Shown here piece by piece: positions 7,841 through 17,397 of a stretch of DNA of 64,000 bases. Source of the stretch: Flavobacterium sp. LC2016-12 (GTDB lineage Bacteria; Bacteroidota; Bacteroidia; Flavobacteriales; Flavobacteriaceae); the NCBI RefSeq assembly GCF_015351595.1, contig NZ_JADKPT010000013.1:106307-170306 (forward strand). Reading direction: 5' to 3'. A program made the translations under genes and the position numbers. Every line of letters starts with the position of its first letter. Position 1 is the stretch's first letter. The notes beneath the pieces were generated by a model. The model ran no database searches and had not been told where the DNA came from. It saw nothing but the letters and a program-made list of their open reading frames with translations.

Positions 7841-8514
7841 TATTTACCAATTTGCCAATGGTACCCTTTTACGCTTGGTATATAGGCGGAATGGCCAATT
7901 ATTATTAAATCATTATAGACTTTTCTGTTGTATTTAATGCCAATTGCTTTACCAGACATGAACATTTTATTGGCTTGAAATCGAACTTTCATTTTACCGT
8001 CTTCAAGTTCGGCATCAGATACTTTTTCTACAAGCCAGGTCGAACGCCATTTTACAGCTAGTTCATCATGAGCAGTTCTTGTAACACTTTTAACGAGTTT
8101 AACGGCTTCTTCCGGGATTTTAAAATTTTGGGTTAAATCTTTCTGACTCATGGTTTGACCGATTTTTGTGCCTGAAAATATTTTACGCAGATTAACAAAA
8201 TTCATTAAGTCGTTTTCTTCTTTTTTTACCGGAACGAGAGCTTTTTCTGCTGTCGCTATTTTGGCAGCTGGCGTTTCTGGAGGTGTAATAGGTTTAGTAA
8301 CAGTAAACGCTTTCTTTTGGTTAAGAGGAGAATTTTTATCGCCGTCTTTTGCAACTGCTATTTTAGCAGGAGTTGGATCAAGTGATTTTTGAGGAGCAGG
8401 TTTTAAAGAACTAACGGGGTATACTTTATCGTTAGGTTGCTTTTTGTCGTCGCTGCCACAGCTATAAAGGAGGCAGCTTATTGAAAATAGTAATATTACA
8501 TTAGTTTTTTTCAT
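7840..8514 (-). CDS. Hypothetical lipoprotein
   Basis: 224 aa of unknown function. A short signal peptide with lipobox LYSC (Cys19) predicts export and lipid anchoring. Residues 20-100 are Pro/Lys/Ala-rich and probably disordered, and the remaining part (FVNLRKIFSGTKIG to the end, about 105-224) looks like a small globular domain with a YHWQIGK C-terminus. I do not recognise the domain. The gene sits between the queuosine-precursor transporter (12 bases upstream) and tag (one-base overlap). Confidence 0.75.
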   Translation of the reverse strand: MKKTNVILLFSISCLLYSCGSDDKKQPNDKVYPVSSLKPAPQKSLDPTPAKIAVAKDGDKNSPLNQKKAFTVTKPITPPETPAAKIATAEKALVPVKKEENDLMNFVNLRKIFSGTKIGQTMSQKDLTQNFKIPEEAVKLVKSVTRTAHDELAVKWRSTWLVEKVSDAELEDGKMKVRFQANKMFMSGKAIGIKYNRKVYNDLIIIGHSAYIPSVKGYHWQIGK

Positions 8515-8526
8515 AACAATAATTTT

Positions 8527-9189
8527 TTAGTCCTTATGAGAAATGTCTCCTTCCAAATATTTTTTAATCAAATGATGTCCTGCGTAAATTAATGGTGTCA
8601 ATAAAATGGCTATAGATAATTTAAAGGTATAGCCTATCAATGCTGATGAAAGAAATGTATCAAAGTCAATTTTTCCCGGTAGCCAGAATGCTATTCCAAG
8701 TACAATAAACGAATCAAATAATTGCGAAATTACAGTTGATCCTGTCGTTCGAAGCCATATTTTTTTATCTCCTGTTCGGTTTTTAAAGAACCAAAATATA
8801 CTCACATCTATAAGCTGCGAAACCATAAAAGCTATAATACTTCCGACTATAATCCACATACTTTGTCCAAAAACAGCCTGAAATTGTTCGTCATTAACGG
8901 GACTTATTCCTTTTGCTGCCGGAATTACAATGGCCATAAATAAAATTAAAAAGGCATATGCAATTAAACAAGCCGTGATAAAAGAGAGTTTTTTTACTCC
9001 TTTTTCTCCAAAATATTCATTTATTAAATCGGTTGTCAGGAAAACCACTGGCCATGGTAAGATACCAATACTCATTACAAACGGTCCAATCTGAATTAAT
9101 TTTCCTCCAATAAGCTCCGCGACAACTGCATTTGTTATAAAAATTCCAGCCAGAATTACAAAGACAATTTCTTTTTTGGTTTTGAACAT
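8527..9189 (-). CDS. Queuosine precursor transporter, YhhQ/VUT family
   Basis: Inner-membrane protein of 220 aa with about six hydrophobic segments. The family signature is clear: ITNAVVAELIGGKL near residue 18, then LPWPVVFLTTDLINEYFGEKG near 44, the TGSTVISQLFDSFIV segment near 149 and KLSIAILLTPLIY near the end. Members import queuosine precursors (preQ0/preQ1 or queuine). queG, the last step of queuosine synthesis, is present elsewhere in this window (57065-57991), which fits. It lies 58 bases after the TraB-like gene on the same strand. Confidence 0.9.
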   Translation of the reverse strand: MFKTKKEIVFVILAGIFITNAVVAELIGGKLIQIGPFVMSIGILPWPVVFLTTDLINEYFGEKGVKKLSFITACLIAYAFLILFMAIVIPAAKGISPVNDEQFQAVFGQSMWIIVGSIIAFMVSQLIDVSIFWFFKNRTGDKKIWLRTTGSTVISQLFDSFIVLGIAFWLPGKIDFDTFLSSALIGYTFKLSIAILLTPLIYAGHHLIKKYLEGDISHKD

Positions 9190-9247
9190 AAATACGTACT
9201 ATAAAATCTGATACTTCAAAGTTAACTATTTTATGCCGAAAATAGAT

Positions 9248-12200
9248 TTAATATTCTTCACCAAGTGATAACTCCTCTTCTTCTTTTTCTTTTTCAAAAC
9301 TTGCTCTCATATGATCACCATTCAGGGTTTCATTGATGATAAGAGCATATGTTTTCTCCGGATCTTCTTCAATACTTATTGTTTTTATTGGAGCGGTAGT
9401 ATAAGCCAAAGGATTTATTTTTTTGTTTTCGTTTAAAAAAGCAATGGTGTATAATTGCTTTTTGACAGCTTTTGTCTCATCATTTTTTCTTTGAATTTGA
9501 TAAAAGTAAAACGAAATTTCATGATTGTCTTTTTCTACAATTTGCTTTTTTAATAAAGTAATAGAGTCCTTTTTAGAAAGATTTTGAAAATTTACAACAG
9601 CCGATTTTGCAATCTCATCATCGGTAAAATGTATTAAATCTTTTTTGTTTTGATTCAATAACAAATTGATGGTAATGAATTGCGTTTTAGGATCGTTTAA
9701 AAAACCTTCAATTTCGGTTGTATTTAGTGCGTTATGTGTGATTCCTAATCGGGCTAATTCTATATTTAATTCTGGAATATCAAGATTTTTTATTTTTTTC
9801 AGCACTTCTTTTACAGCCGTATCATCGGCATAATTATAGATTAGATTAGTGTAATTTATCAAATCCGTTAATGATCTGGATGATTCAGAATAAAAAGCTA
9901 CTTCATCTTCTGCGGTTGCTGCCTCTTGTGTTGCTTTGTTTTTTTCGTTCCAGCTGGCCACTCTTTTATATTCGAGTTTTGTGTTGGTCAGGATTATTTT
10001 TTTAAATGCTTTTAACTTTTTGACCGAAATCAATTTTTTCTCTAATAATGAATTGCAAAAGCTTATGATTGGTTTGTTGTATTCTTTAATACTATAATAT
10101 TGAAAAATTTCAGGAAACAATTCTTTACTGTTTTCAGGATCTCTTTCAAAAGTATAAAAGAGGCTTCCAATCTCATATTGTAAATCGGAAATAGGTAAAT
10201 CGTACTCTAGTAATTCATTGATTTTTTTGTAAGCAGCTTTTGATTTTTGATGCGAAATACTTTTTAAAATACTAATCTGCACATCCGTTTTAGTCGATTC
10301 TTTTTTATAATAATTCTCTAGGTAAGGAATTACTCTTTCATCTTCTGTTTTTCCAATTTTTTCCAATAATGAAGTTATAGCATCCGTTTCACTTTCTTTA
10401 AATTTAAAAGTGTTGATGAAGTTGGTAATCGCTTCAAAATCTTTTTTTGTGATATCAAGATTATCAATCGTGTTTAAGGCCGAATAACGAATGGTGTCTT
10501 TTTCGCTTTTAGCATCTTCGATAAAAAGCTTTACTTTGTCTTCAGCATTATCCGTTTTGATATTGTCAACCAGATCTAGTGAGTTAAAGGTTTTTTCTAT
10601 GAAAGGATCATCATTTTTATAGTTTTTCTCAACCAGCGTATTTAGTAGATAATAGGTGTTGTTTTTGTAAAGCACTTTGTATTTAACGGCCTGAGTCGCA
10701 TTTGGCTTAGAAACCAAAGCATTAATAGTGTAACTATTTTGGTCTTTGTTAAAAGTGGTACTTTCAGATAAAAACTCATAATTGTCTTTTTTGTCAGCAA
10801 TAATTTCATCCCATAACGACTGTGAAAATCCTTTTTTAAGAAACAATTCAGGGCTTAATAAGGAAGTTGCAGTGGTGTAACTTTCATCATCTTCTGCTTC
10901 AAAATAATTTTGCTCCGGATCACTTTCATATTGATTTAGAAATTCTTTTTTAAGCATACGCTGAACAGAATCAATAGATAATGTTCTTTCGTATTTAGGG
11001 AATTTATGATACGCTAATTTGATTTTTCTACCCGTTTCAGAATTGAATGCCTGAAACTGATTTACGACCTTAAATGCGTTTTTCGTCTCGCGTTTGTTTT
11101 TATTTAATTTTAAAAATAGATTTTCATTTTCCTTTTCAGGAATTTCTATTTTATAATTTGCAGTTGAATCTACTAAAACTTTCGATTTAGATTTATAATC
11201 AAATGGAGTAAGTACAAATGAATTAAAAAATCGATTTGTATTCGCGTCAGATGTATTAACAGAACCCAATAAGTAATATTTGTTGCCAGAAATAATTGTT
11301 TTTAATTTAATATTTCGGTCGCCAATTTTAGAGGATGAAACAAAAGAATTGTCTATTTTATTATATTTCGTTGCTGTAGAATCTTGATTTTGCTGGAGAT
11401 AAAACTGATAATGAATTTGCTTTTGCTCATATTCAGAGTTTTCAAGAAAACTGGTATCATTTAGGGTCTTCTCTCTTAAAAAGTAGAATCCTTTTTCCTG
11501 ATTATCGTAAGCTTGAATATCAATATTAGTACCTTTTTCGGCACTGTTTCCAAAGACGAAATTGAATGATGGAATTTCAGCTTCAAAACCTCCTTTCAGA
11601 GGTTTGATCTTTTCCCATTCGTTTTTAAAAGGTTTGATTTTAATATTTTCGAAAACTTCATTTTCATATTGGCGAACATAATTTGCAGGTCCGGTCATTG
11701 CAATAGAAATGATTTCTAAAGGCGTAATATAAAATTTAGAATGTTGAGCGTTTCCTGTTTTCGTAATGTTTTTTATGTCATAACTAGCATAATTAGCTTG
11801 TTCAGCATATTTTTTCTCAATAATATCTCCCGCAATCTTTTCAAAAAATAAACTATCCAAGGATTTCGGATTATAAGTAACATCAGTGTTTTTTAGGAAA
11901 TAATTTAACGGAATTCTTTTTATCGTAATGGCACCACCGTTGGTGAAATCCGGAGAGCCCATATTTTCGTTTTCTTCAATAGTAGTTTTGTATAATGGCA
12001 GTTGTACCATTTTATCTTTGGTGTTAGAAACAGTAAAGTTAGGATTAGGGAAATAAGCTTCAATAGTTTTCTTCTGGTTTTTTCCGCTTTCGGTAAAAGT
12101 GTCAATTATGGGTTTTACTGTATAACCTTTTTGTCGCAAAAGTGTAATTATACCGTCATTTCCTGCGAGATGCGCCGCACCAACTGCTGAAAATAAACTG

Positions 12201-12931
12201 CCTGTTTTTGCAATAGAATCAATGCTCTTGGTCATTACTTTGTTGCGATTAACAATAAGCGCATCATGTGCCTTTTTTGAAAATATTAATTTATAGATTG
12301 AGTCAAGCATTATAATGTCTTTCTCTCTGTAATATTCTTTTAGAACTTCTTGAGGATTTCTATTTTTTAAGATTTTTACAAGAGCAAGTTTGTTTTCTTC
12401 TTTTGGTTTTGCGTCTTCATCAATGATCTGTAATATTGAAAGCATTGATTCTTTTGCATCTTCAAGACCTACGATTTTCTTTTTGTATTTCTTTCCTGTT
12501 TGAAAAATAAACATGTCTAATACAGTATCTTCCTGAAAATCTGCCTGATCTCCTTCGGCTCCGGATAACATATTTCTGAAGTACTTACCATTGTCATTAA
12601 TAAAAATAGTCTGAATATTTTCTTTTGTTGTGGGGAACAAATAGAATTCGGTATAAAACTTTTTATAAGAATTGAAATCATTACTTTTCATCAAATCATT
12701 CAAATCTCCCCAAGTTTCAGGATTGCTTTCATTGGCTACAATATCTGACCCCAGAAGATTGGTGAAAAACGAATCAGATAAATGAAACGAAATTTTATCA
12801 TTAACATGCATAGTCCCGTAGATATAGGATTTTTTGGTTAAACCGTTGCCGGATATTTCCCAAAATAAACTTTTGTTTTGTGCCTGAAGGACTGAACTTA
12901 TTAATAATGAGATGTAAAGTAATTTTTTCAA
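9248..12931 (-). CDS. Large exported TraB/GumN family protein
   Basis: 1227 aa. The start is a TTG at 12931: no ATG, GTG or other TTG occurs in frame between it and the upstream stop, and the TTG gives a perfect signal peptide (MKKLLYISLLISSVLQAQ). Residues about 20-290 are a TraB/GumN domain (PF01963, TIKI-like putative metalloprotease), with GTMH at 39-42, VANESNPETW near 66 and the second histidine motif VGAAHLAGNDG near 250. The remaining 900 residues are unlike anything I recognise; the stretch from about 820 to 1100 is helical and HEAT-like in appearance. A TATATTTG box (12959-12966, minus) lies just upstream. Function unknown; probably periplasmic or surface. Confidence 0.8.
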   Translation of the reverse strand: MKKLLYISLLISSVLQAQNKSLFWEISGNGLTKKSYIYGTMHVNDKISFHLSDSFFTNLLGSDIVANESNPETWGDLNDLMKSNDFNSYKKFYTEFYLFPTTKENIQTIFINDNGKYFRNMLSGAEGDQADFQEDTVLDMFIFQTGKKYKKKIVGLEDAKESMLSILQIIDEDAKPKEENKLALVKILKNRNPQEVLKEYYREKDIIMLDSIYKLIFSKKAHDALIVNRNKVMTKSIDSIAKTGSLFSAVGAAHLAGNDGIITLLRQKGYTVKPIIDTFTESGKNQKKTIEAYFPNPNFTVSNTKDKMVQLPLYKTTIEENENMGSPDFTNGGAITIKRIPLNYFLKNTDVTYNPKSLDSLFFEKIAGDIIEKKYAEQANYASYDIKNITKTGNAQHSKFYITPLEIISIAMTGPANYVRQYENEVFENIKIKPFKNEWEKIKPLKGGFEAEIPSFNFVFGNSAEKGTNIDIQAYDNQEKGFYFLREKTLNDTSFLENSEYEQKQIHYQFYLQQNQDSTATKYNKIDNSFVSSSKIGDRNIKLKTIISGNKYYLLGSVNTSDANTNRFFNSFVLTPFDYKSKSKVLVDSTANYKIEIPEKENENLFLKLNKNKRETKNAFKVVNQFQAFNSETGRKIKLAYHKFPKYERTLSIDSVQRMLKKEFLNQYESDPEQNYFEAEDDESYTTATSLLSPELFLKKGFSQSLWDEIIADKKDNYEFLSESTTFNKDQNSYTINALVSKPNATQAVKYKVLYKNNTYYLLNTLVEKNYKNDDPFIEKTFNSLDLVDNIKTDNAEDKVKLFIEDAKSEKDTIRYSALNTIDNLDITKKDFEAITNFINTFKFKESETDAITSLLEKIGKTEDERVIPYLENYYKKESTKTDVQISILKSISHQKSKAAYKKINELLEYDLPISDLQYEIGSLFYTFERDPENSKELFPEIFQYYSIKEYNKPIISFCNSLLEKKLISVKKLKAFKKIILTNTKLEYKRVASWNEKNKATQEAATAEDEVAFYSESSRSLTDLINYTNLIYNYADDTAVKEVLKKIKNLDIPELNIELARLGITHNALNTTEIEGFLNDPKTQFITINLLLNQNKKDLIHFTDDEIAKSAVVNFQNLSKKDSITLLKKQIVEKDNHEISFYFYQIQRKNDETKAVKKQLYTIAFLNENKKINPLAYTTAPIKTISIEEDPEKTYALIINETLNGDHMRASFEKEKEEEELSLGEEY

Positions 12932-13097
12932 GAGGGTTGGTTTAGTGGTTTAGCTAAACAAATATAAAATAGATTACGGTCTTTTCGTTTATGAATATTG
13001 CTTTTTCTTTGCTTTTTATAAGGTATTTTCTTAAAAATCAGAATTTGTTTTAAAATCTGGAAAGTTTCTAAAATAGCTCTTTTTTAAGACTATTGAA

Positions 13098-13131
13098 TTT
13101 GTTCTTGATTGCTAACTTTTAGGTATTTTTG
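13098..13131 (+). promoter_or_regulatory. Predicted promoter of the M3 peptidase gene
   Basis: TTTG at 13098-13101 and TATTTTTG at 13124-13131 with a 22-base spacer match the Bacteroidota consensus TTTG/TANNTTTG. The box is 69 bases before the ATG at 13201. Confidence 0.5.
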
Positions 13132-13200
13132 AAGTTATAATAACTTATTGCTTTCTGCGTACTGGAAAAGCATAAAAAATCATCTCAATTTTTCTTATAT

Positions 13201-15255
13201 ATGGCAACAAATGCTACTAATTTTTTAATAAAGAAATGGACAGGATCTTACGGGGGAGTTCCTGCTTTTAATGAATATAAAGTTTCAGATTTTAAACCGG
13301 CACTTGAATTTGCTATTCAGGAAAAACTAGATCAAATTGATGCTATAGCAAATAATTTAGAAGAAGTTAGTTTTGAAAATACAATTGTCGCTTTAGAACT
13401 TGCTGGCAAAACACTTAATCAGGTTCAAACCGTTTTCGGAATTTACAGATCTAATTTGAGCAGTCCCGAGTTTAATGATGTAGATACAGAAATGTCTCCA
13501 AGATTAGCAGAGATTAATAATAAAATGTATCAGAACAAGAAATTATTTTCCAGAATCGAAAAATTGTATAAATCTGATACAAAGGGAAAATTAAATGAAG
13601 AACAACAACGTCTGGTTTGGCTGTATTATACAGATTTTGTTCGGGAAGGAGCAGAGTTGAATGAAGTTGATAAAGAAGAAGTGGCTAAAATTAATCAGGA
13701 ACTTGCAGGGCTTTTTACGCTTTTTAGTCAAAAGTTATTGGCAGAAGAAAATGATCAGTTTCTGGAATTGCGATCTGAATTGGATTTGGATGGCTTACCG
13801 GAAGCATTTAAAAATGCTGCCATCGCCGAAGCAAAAGAAAGAGATTTAAATGTTTTGGCATGTATTGGGAATACGAGATCTTCAATTGAACCATTTTTGA
13901 CTTTTTCAAATCGTAGAGATTTAAGAGAAAGAGCTTTTGATATTTTTGTAAAGCGGGGAGATAACAAAAATGAAAGCAATACGAATGCAACACTTGTGTC
14001 TATTTTGCAATTAAGAGCCAGAAAAGCTAAAATTTTAGGCTTTGATAATTTTGCCCAATGGAGTTTGTCCAATAAAATGGCAAAAGAACCACAGAAAACA
14101 TTAGACTTAATGGAATCTGTTTGGAAACCCGCTGTCGAAAAAGTAAAAAATGATGTTTCATCGATGCAGGAAATGGTGGATCAGGAAGGCGGGAATTTTA
14201 AAATTCAGCCTTGGGACTACCGTTATTATGCTGAAAAAGTTCGTAAAGCAAAATATGATTTAGATCAAAACGAGTTAAAACCGTATTTGCAGTTAGAAAA
14301 TTTACGTGAAGGAATGTTTTGGGTTGCAGGCGAGTTATTTGATTTAGGTTTCAAACAAGTTTTTGATGTTCCGGTTTATCATCCAGATGTTAGAGTTTGG
14401 GAGGTTAATAATAAAGGTACTGGAAATCCTATCGGTTTATGGTATTTTGATCCTTATGCGCGCCAGGGAAAGCGCTCTGGGGCCTGGATGAACTCACATC
14501 GAAAACAGCAAAAAATAAAAGCTAATGTGCTTCCTATTGTTTCTAACAATTGCAATTTTATTAAAGGTGCGGCAGATGAGCCTGTTTTGATTTCATGGGA
14601 TGATGCCACTACTTTATTTCATGAATTTGGTCATGCATTACACGGATTATGCTCAAATGTTATCTATCCTAGTTTAAGCGGAACTGCTGTTGCAAGAGAT
14701 TATGTTGAATTTCCGTCACAGTTGCTGGAACATTGGCTGGCCACTCCGGAAGTATTAAATAAGTTTGCGCTGCATTATAAAACAAATCAGCCACTACCCG
14801 CTGTATTAGTTGAAAGGCTTGAAAAAGCGGCTAATTTTAATGAAGGTTTTGCGACAGTAGAAACAATTTCAAGTTCTTTTGTTGATATGAAATTGCACTT
14901 AACAACAGACATTATTGATCCTTATAAATTTGAAAAAGAGATTTTAGAAGAAATTAATATGCCGTCTGAAATTGTTATGCGACACAGAATTCCGCAATTT
15001 GCACATATATTCTCAAGCGATGGATACGCAGCCGGATATTATAGTTATTTATGGGCTGATGTTATTAATGCAGATGCGTACGAAGCATTTTTGGAAGGAA
15101 AAGGACCTTATGATAGAGAAATTTCAAAACGACTTTATGATACGGTTTTAAGTGTTGGAAATACTATTGATAACGAAAAAATGTATGAAAATTTTAGAGG
15201 AAAAGCTCCGGAATCAAATGCTTTAATGCGGGCTAGAAATTTCCCGACAGTCTAG
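13201..15255 (+). CDS. dcp: M3 family oligopeptidase / peptidyl-dipeptidase Dcp
   Basis: Zinc metallopeptidase that degrades short peptides in the cytoplasm; no signal peptide is visible. The 684-aa length suits the M3A family. The zinc site is HEFGHALHG with His474, Glu475 and His478, and the third ligand is expected in EFPSQLLEHW about 28 residues later. Further family landmarks are GLWYFDPYARQGKRSGAW near 418, EGFATVE, and the C-terminal SDGYAAGYYSYLWADV that closes the active-site channel. Oligopeptidase A and Dcp cannot be separated with certainty by eye. It is a single-gene unit, convergent with tsf and separated from it by a shared terminator. Confidence 0.92.
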   Translation: MATNATNFLIKKWTGSYGGVPAFNEYKVSDFKPALEFAIQEKLDQIDAIANNLEEVSFENTIVALELAGKTLNQVQTVFGIYRSNLSSPEFNDVDTEMSPRLAEINNKMYQNKKLFSRIEKLYKSDTKGKLNEEQQRLVWLYYTDFVREGAELNEVDKEEVAKINQELAGLFTLFSQKLLAEENDQFLELRSELDLDGLPEAFKNAAIAEAKERDLNVLACIGNTRSSIEPFLTFSNRRDLRERAFDIFVKRGDNKNESNTNATLVSILQLRARKAKILGFDNFAQWSLSNKMAKEPQKTLDLMESVWKPAVEKVKNDVSSMQEMVDQEGGNFKIQPWDYRYYAEKVRKAKYDLDQNELKPYLQLENLREGMFWVAGELFDLGFKQVFDVPVYHPDVRVWEVNNKGTGNPIGLWYFDPYARQGKRSGAWMNSHRKQQKIKANVLPIVSNNCNFIKGAADEPVLISWDDATTLFHEFGHALHGLCSNVIYPSLSGTAVARDYVEFPSQLLEHWLATPEVLNKFALHYKTNQPLPAVLVERLEKAANFNEGFATVETISSSFVDMKLHLTTDIIDPYKFEKEILEEINMPSEIVMRHRIPQFAHIFSSDGYAAGYYSYLWADVINADAYEAFLEGKGPYDREISKRLYDTVLSVGNTIDNEKMYENFRGKAPESNALMRARNFPTV

Positions 15256-15274
15256 AATTAAATTGATAAAAATA

Positions 15275-15308
15275 AAAAAGCCCGAATAAATGAATATTCG
15301 GGCTTTTT
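15275..15308. terminator. Bidirectional intrinsic terminator
   Basis: AAAAAGCCCGAATA and TATTCGGGCTTTTT form a 14-base stem with an A-run on one side and a T-run on the other. It serves the convergent dcp (+) and tsf (-) genes. Confidence 0.9.
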
Positions 15309-15324
15309 ATATTGAAATAATATA

Positions 15325-16287
15325 TTAACCTAAAGTAACTCTTTTGAAACCTGTAATTTCAACGTTGTATCCTTTAACATAATCACCAACTTTTTTACTG
15401 TCATCTTTGATGAAGTTTTGATCAAGTAAAGCTTTTTCCTGATCTAAAGTAGTGTTATCAGAGATGAAACGTTGTACTTTTCCTGGAATAATTTTGTCCC
15501 AAATTTGCTCTGGTTTACCTTCAGCTTTTAATTCAGCTTTAGCATCTTCTTCAGCTTGTTTTAAAACTTCTTCAGTTAATTGAGAGAAAGAAATATATTT
15601 AGGAACATTTTTTAAAGTTTTTCCTAAACGTTTTGCTTCTTCATTATCCTTTTCGATTACAGCAATACGAGCAGCAAGTTCAGATTCAACGAAAGCAGGA
15701 TCAAAATCTTTGTAAGATAATGTATCAGCTCCCATAGAAGCAACTTGCATAGAAACATCTTTAGTTAAAACGTCAGCGTTAGGAATTGCAGCAGAAATTG
15801 CAGTTAATGCAGCAATTTTGTTAACGTGAACATAAGATCCAACAAAAGCACCTTCTAAAATTTCAAAACCACCGATTTCGATTTTTTCTCCGATAACTCC
15901 AGTTTGCTCGATTAATTTTTCAGCAACAGTAATTCCGTTGAAATCTGAAGCTAAGAATTCTTCTTTAGTAGAGAAGTTAATAGCTCTTTCAACTAATTCT
16001 TTAGCCAAAGTTACGAAAGCTTCATTTTTACCTACGAAATCAGTTTCGCAGTTTAAAGTGATGATAGCTCCTTTAGTATTGTCAGCATTGATAAAAGAAA
16101 CAGCAGCTCCTTCAGAAGACTCACGGTCAGAACGGTTAGCAGCAACTTTTTGTCCTTTTTCTCTAAGGTTTTGTATAGCTTTATCGAAATCTCCGTCAGC
16201 TTCAACTAAAGCTTTTTTACAGTCCATCATTCCGGCACCTGTAGTTTGTCTTAATTTATTTACGTCTGCAGCAGTAATTGTTGCCAT
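15325..16287 (-). CDS. tsf: Elongation factor Ts
   Basis: Guanine-nucleotide exchange factor for EF-Tu, 320 aa. It starts with the UBA-like domain MATITAADVNKLRQTTGAG and MMDCKKALVEADGDFDKAI (family signature), followed by the core signature GAIITLNCETDFVGKNE near residue 72 and the long dimerisation region. The N-terminal TDFV motif that contacts EF-Tu is intact. It lies 136 bases downstream of rpsB on the same strand, the usual order; the gap contains AT-rich GAATTT/AAATTC inverted words but no gene. Confidence 0.97.
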   Translation of the reverse strand: MATITAADVNKLRQTTGAGMMDCKKALVEADGDFDKAIQNLREKGQKVAANRSDRESSEGAAVSFINADNTKGAIITLNCETDFVGKNEAFVTLAKELVERAINFSTKEEFLASDFNGITVAEKLIEQTGVIGEKIEIGGFEILEGAFVGSYVHVNKIAALTAISAAIPNADVLTKDVSMQVASMGADTLSYKDFDPAFVESELAARIAVIEKDNEEAKRLGKTLKNVPKYISFSQLTEEVLKQAEEDAKAELKAEGKPEQIWDKIIPGKVQRFISDNTTLDQEKALLDQNFIKDDSKKVGDYVKGYNVEITGFKRVTLG

Positions 16288-16423
16288 AATATTTTGAATT
16301 TTAATGTTAAAAGTAAAAATTCCATCTTTTAAATTCTAAATTCCAATTTTATTAAATTATCAACATAACGTTTTTAATTTGTGGTTGGATTTTAGAATTT
16401 AAAATTTGGAATTTAAATTTGAT

Positions 16424-17221
16424 TTATTCTTCAGTTGCAGGAGCAGCAGCTTCAACAGCTGGTGCAGCCTCTACAGCAGGAGCAGCTTCAGCAGCAGCTT
16501 CTTCAGTAAAAACTTCAGTCTCTTTATCAGAACCTCTGTCAGAAAGACCTTCGATTACAGCAGCAGTTACTAAAGATAAAATTTTGTCAATTGATTTAGA
16601 AGCATCATCATTTGCAGGAATAACGTAATCAACCTCTCTTGGGTCAGAATTCGTATCAACCATTGCGAAAACTGGAATGTTTAATTTTTGTGCTTCTTTT
16701 ATTGCGATGTGTTCAGCTTTGATATCTACTACGAACAATGCTGCAGGTAGTCTAGACATATCAGCAATTGAACCTAAGTTTTTCTCTAATTTAGCACGTA
16801 GACGATCAACTTGCAAACGCTCTTTTTTAGATAACGTCATGAAAGTACCATCTTTCTTCATTTTATCAATAGAAGACATTTTTTTAACTGCCTTTCTGAT
16901 AGTTACAAAGTTAGTTAGCATTCCACCAGGCCATCTTTCAGTGATATAAGGCATGTTTGCAGCTTTTGCTTTATCAGCAACGATGTCTTTTGCTTGTTTT
17001 TTGGTAGCTACGAATAAGATTTTTCTACCTGATGCAGCGATTTTTTTCAAAGCTTCATTAGCCTCTTCAATTTTTGCTGCAGTTTTATATAGATTAATAA
17101 TGTGAATACCATTACGCTCCATATAAATGTAAGGAGCCATGTTTGGGTCCCATTTTCTAGTCATGTGTCCGAAGTGAACACCTGCTTCTAGTAAGTCTTT
17201 TACTTCTATTTTGTTTGCCAT
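16424..17221 (-). CDS. rpsB: 30S ribosomal protein S2
   Basis: Small-subunit protein of 265 aa. LLEAGVHFGHMTRKWDPNM at the start, NGIHIINLYKT near 38, ITERWPGGMLTNF near 92 and the second signature VPVFAMVDTNSDP-like segment (IPVFAMVDTNSDP) near 181 are diagnostic. The C-terminal 35 residues form a low-complexity Ala/Glu/Pro tail built from the repeated unit AAPAVE, encoded by a directly repeated DNA stretch. It heads an rpsB-tsf unit; its leader has a stable hairpin (17253-17288) that could be a regulatory binding site. Confidence 0.97.
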   Translation of the reverse strand: MANKIEVKDLLEAGVHFGHMTRKWDPNMAPYIYMERNGIHIINLYKTAAKIEEANEALKKIAASGRKILFVATKKQAKDIVADKAKAANMPYITERWPGGMLTNFVTIRKAVKKMSSIDKMKKDGTFMTLSKKERLQVDRLRAKLEKNLGSIADMSRLPAALFVVDIKAEHIAIKEAQKLNIPVFAMVDTNSDPREVDYVIPANDDASKSIDKILSLVTAAVIEGLSDRGSDKETEVFTEEAAAEAAPAVEAAPAVEAAAPATEE

Positions 17222-17252
17222 TTTTGTACTAGTTTACGTTCTGTTGATTAGC

Positions 17253-17288
17253 AATGTATAAATGGCGGTTTCCCAGGCTTTATACATT
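17253..17288 (-). promoter_or_regulatory. Stem-loop in the rpsB leader
   Basis: Perfect 10-base arms AATGTATAAA and TTTATACATT enclose a 16-base GC-rich loop that can itself pair in part (GCCTGGG...CCGCC). It ends 32 bases upstream of the rpsB start. Ribosomal protein operons are commonly autoregulated through such leader structures, so an S2-binding site is inferred, not shown. Confidence 0.55.
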
Positions 17289-17365
17289 TAGATGCTAAAC
17301 TATTTCCTACCTCGATAGGAGAGCAACAACAACTGTGTTTTTTAATTTCAATAAATAATTGATCG

Positions 17366-17390
17366 TGTCTTGTACCAAATGTACAAGACA
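17366..17390 (-). terminator. Hairpin downstream of rpsI
   Basis: TGTCTTGTAC and GTACAAGACA form a perfect 10-base stem with loop CAAAT, located just before the end of rpsI on the other side (about 8 bases after its stop on the minus strand). There is no clear T-run on the minus strand, so it may be a weak terminator or an mRNA-stabilising or processing site between rpsI and rpsB. Confidence 0.45.
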
Positions 17391-17397
17391 GGTAATA

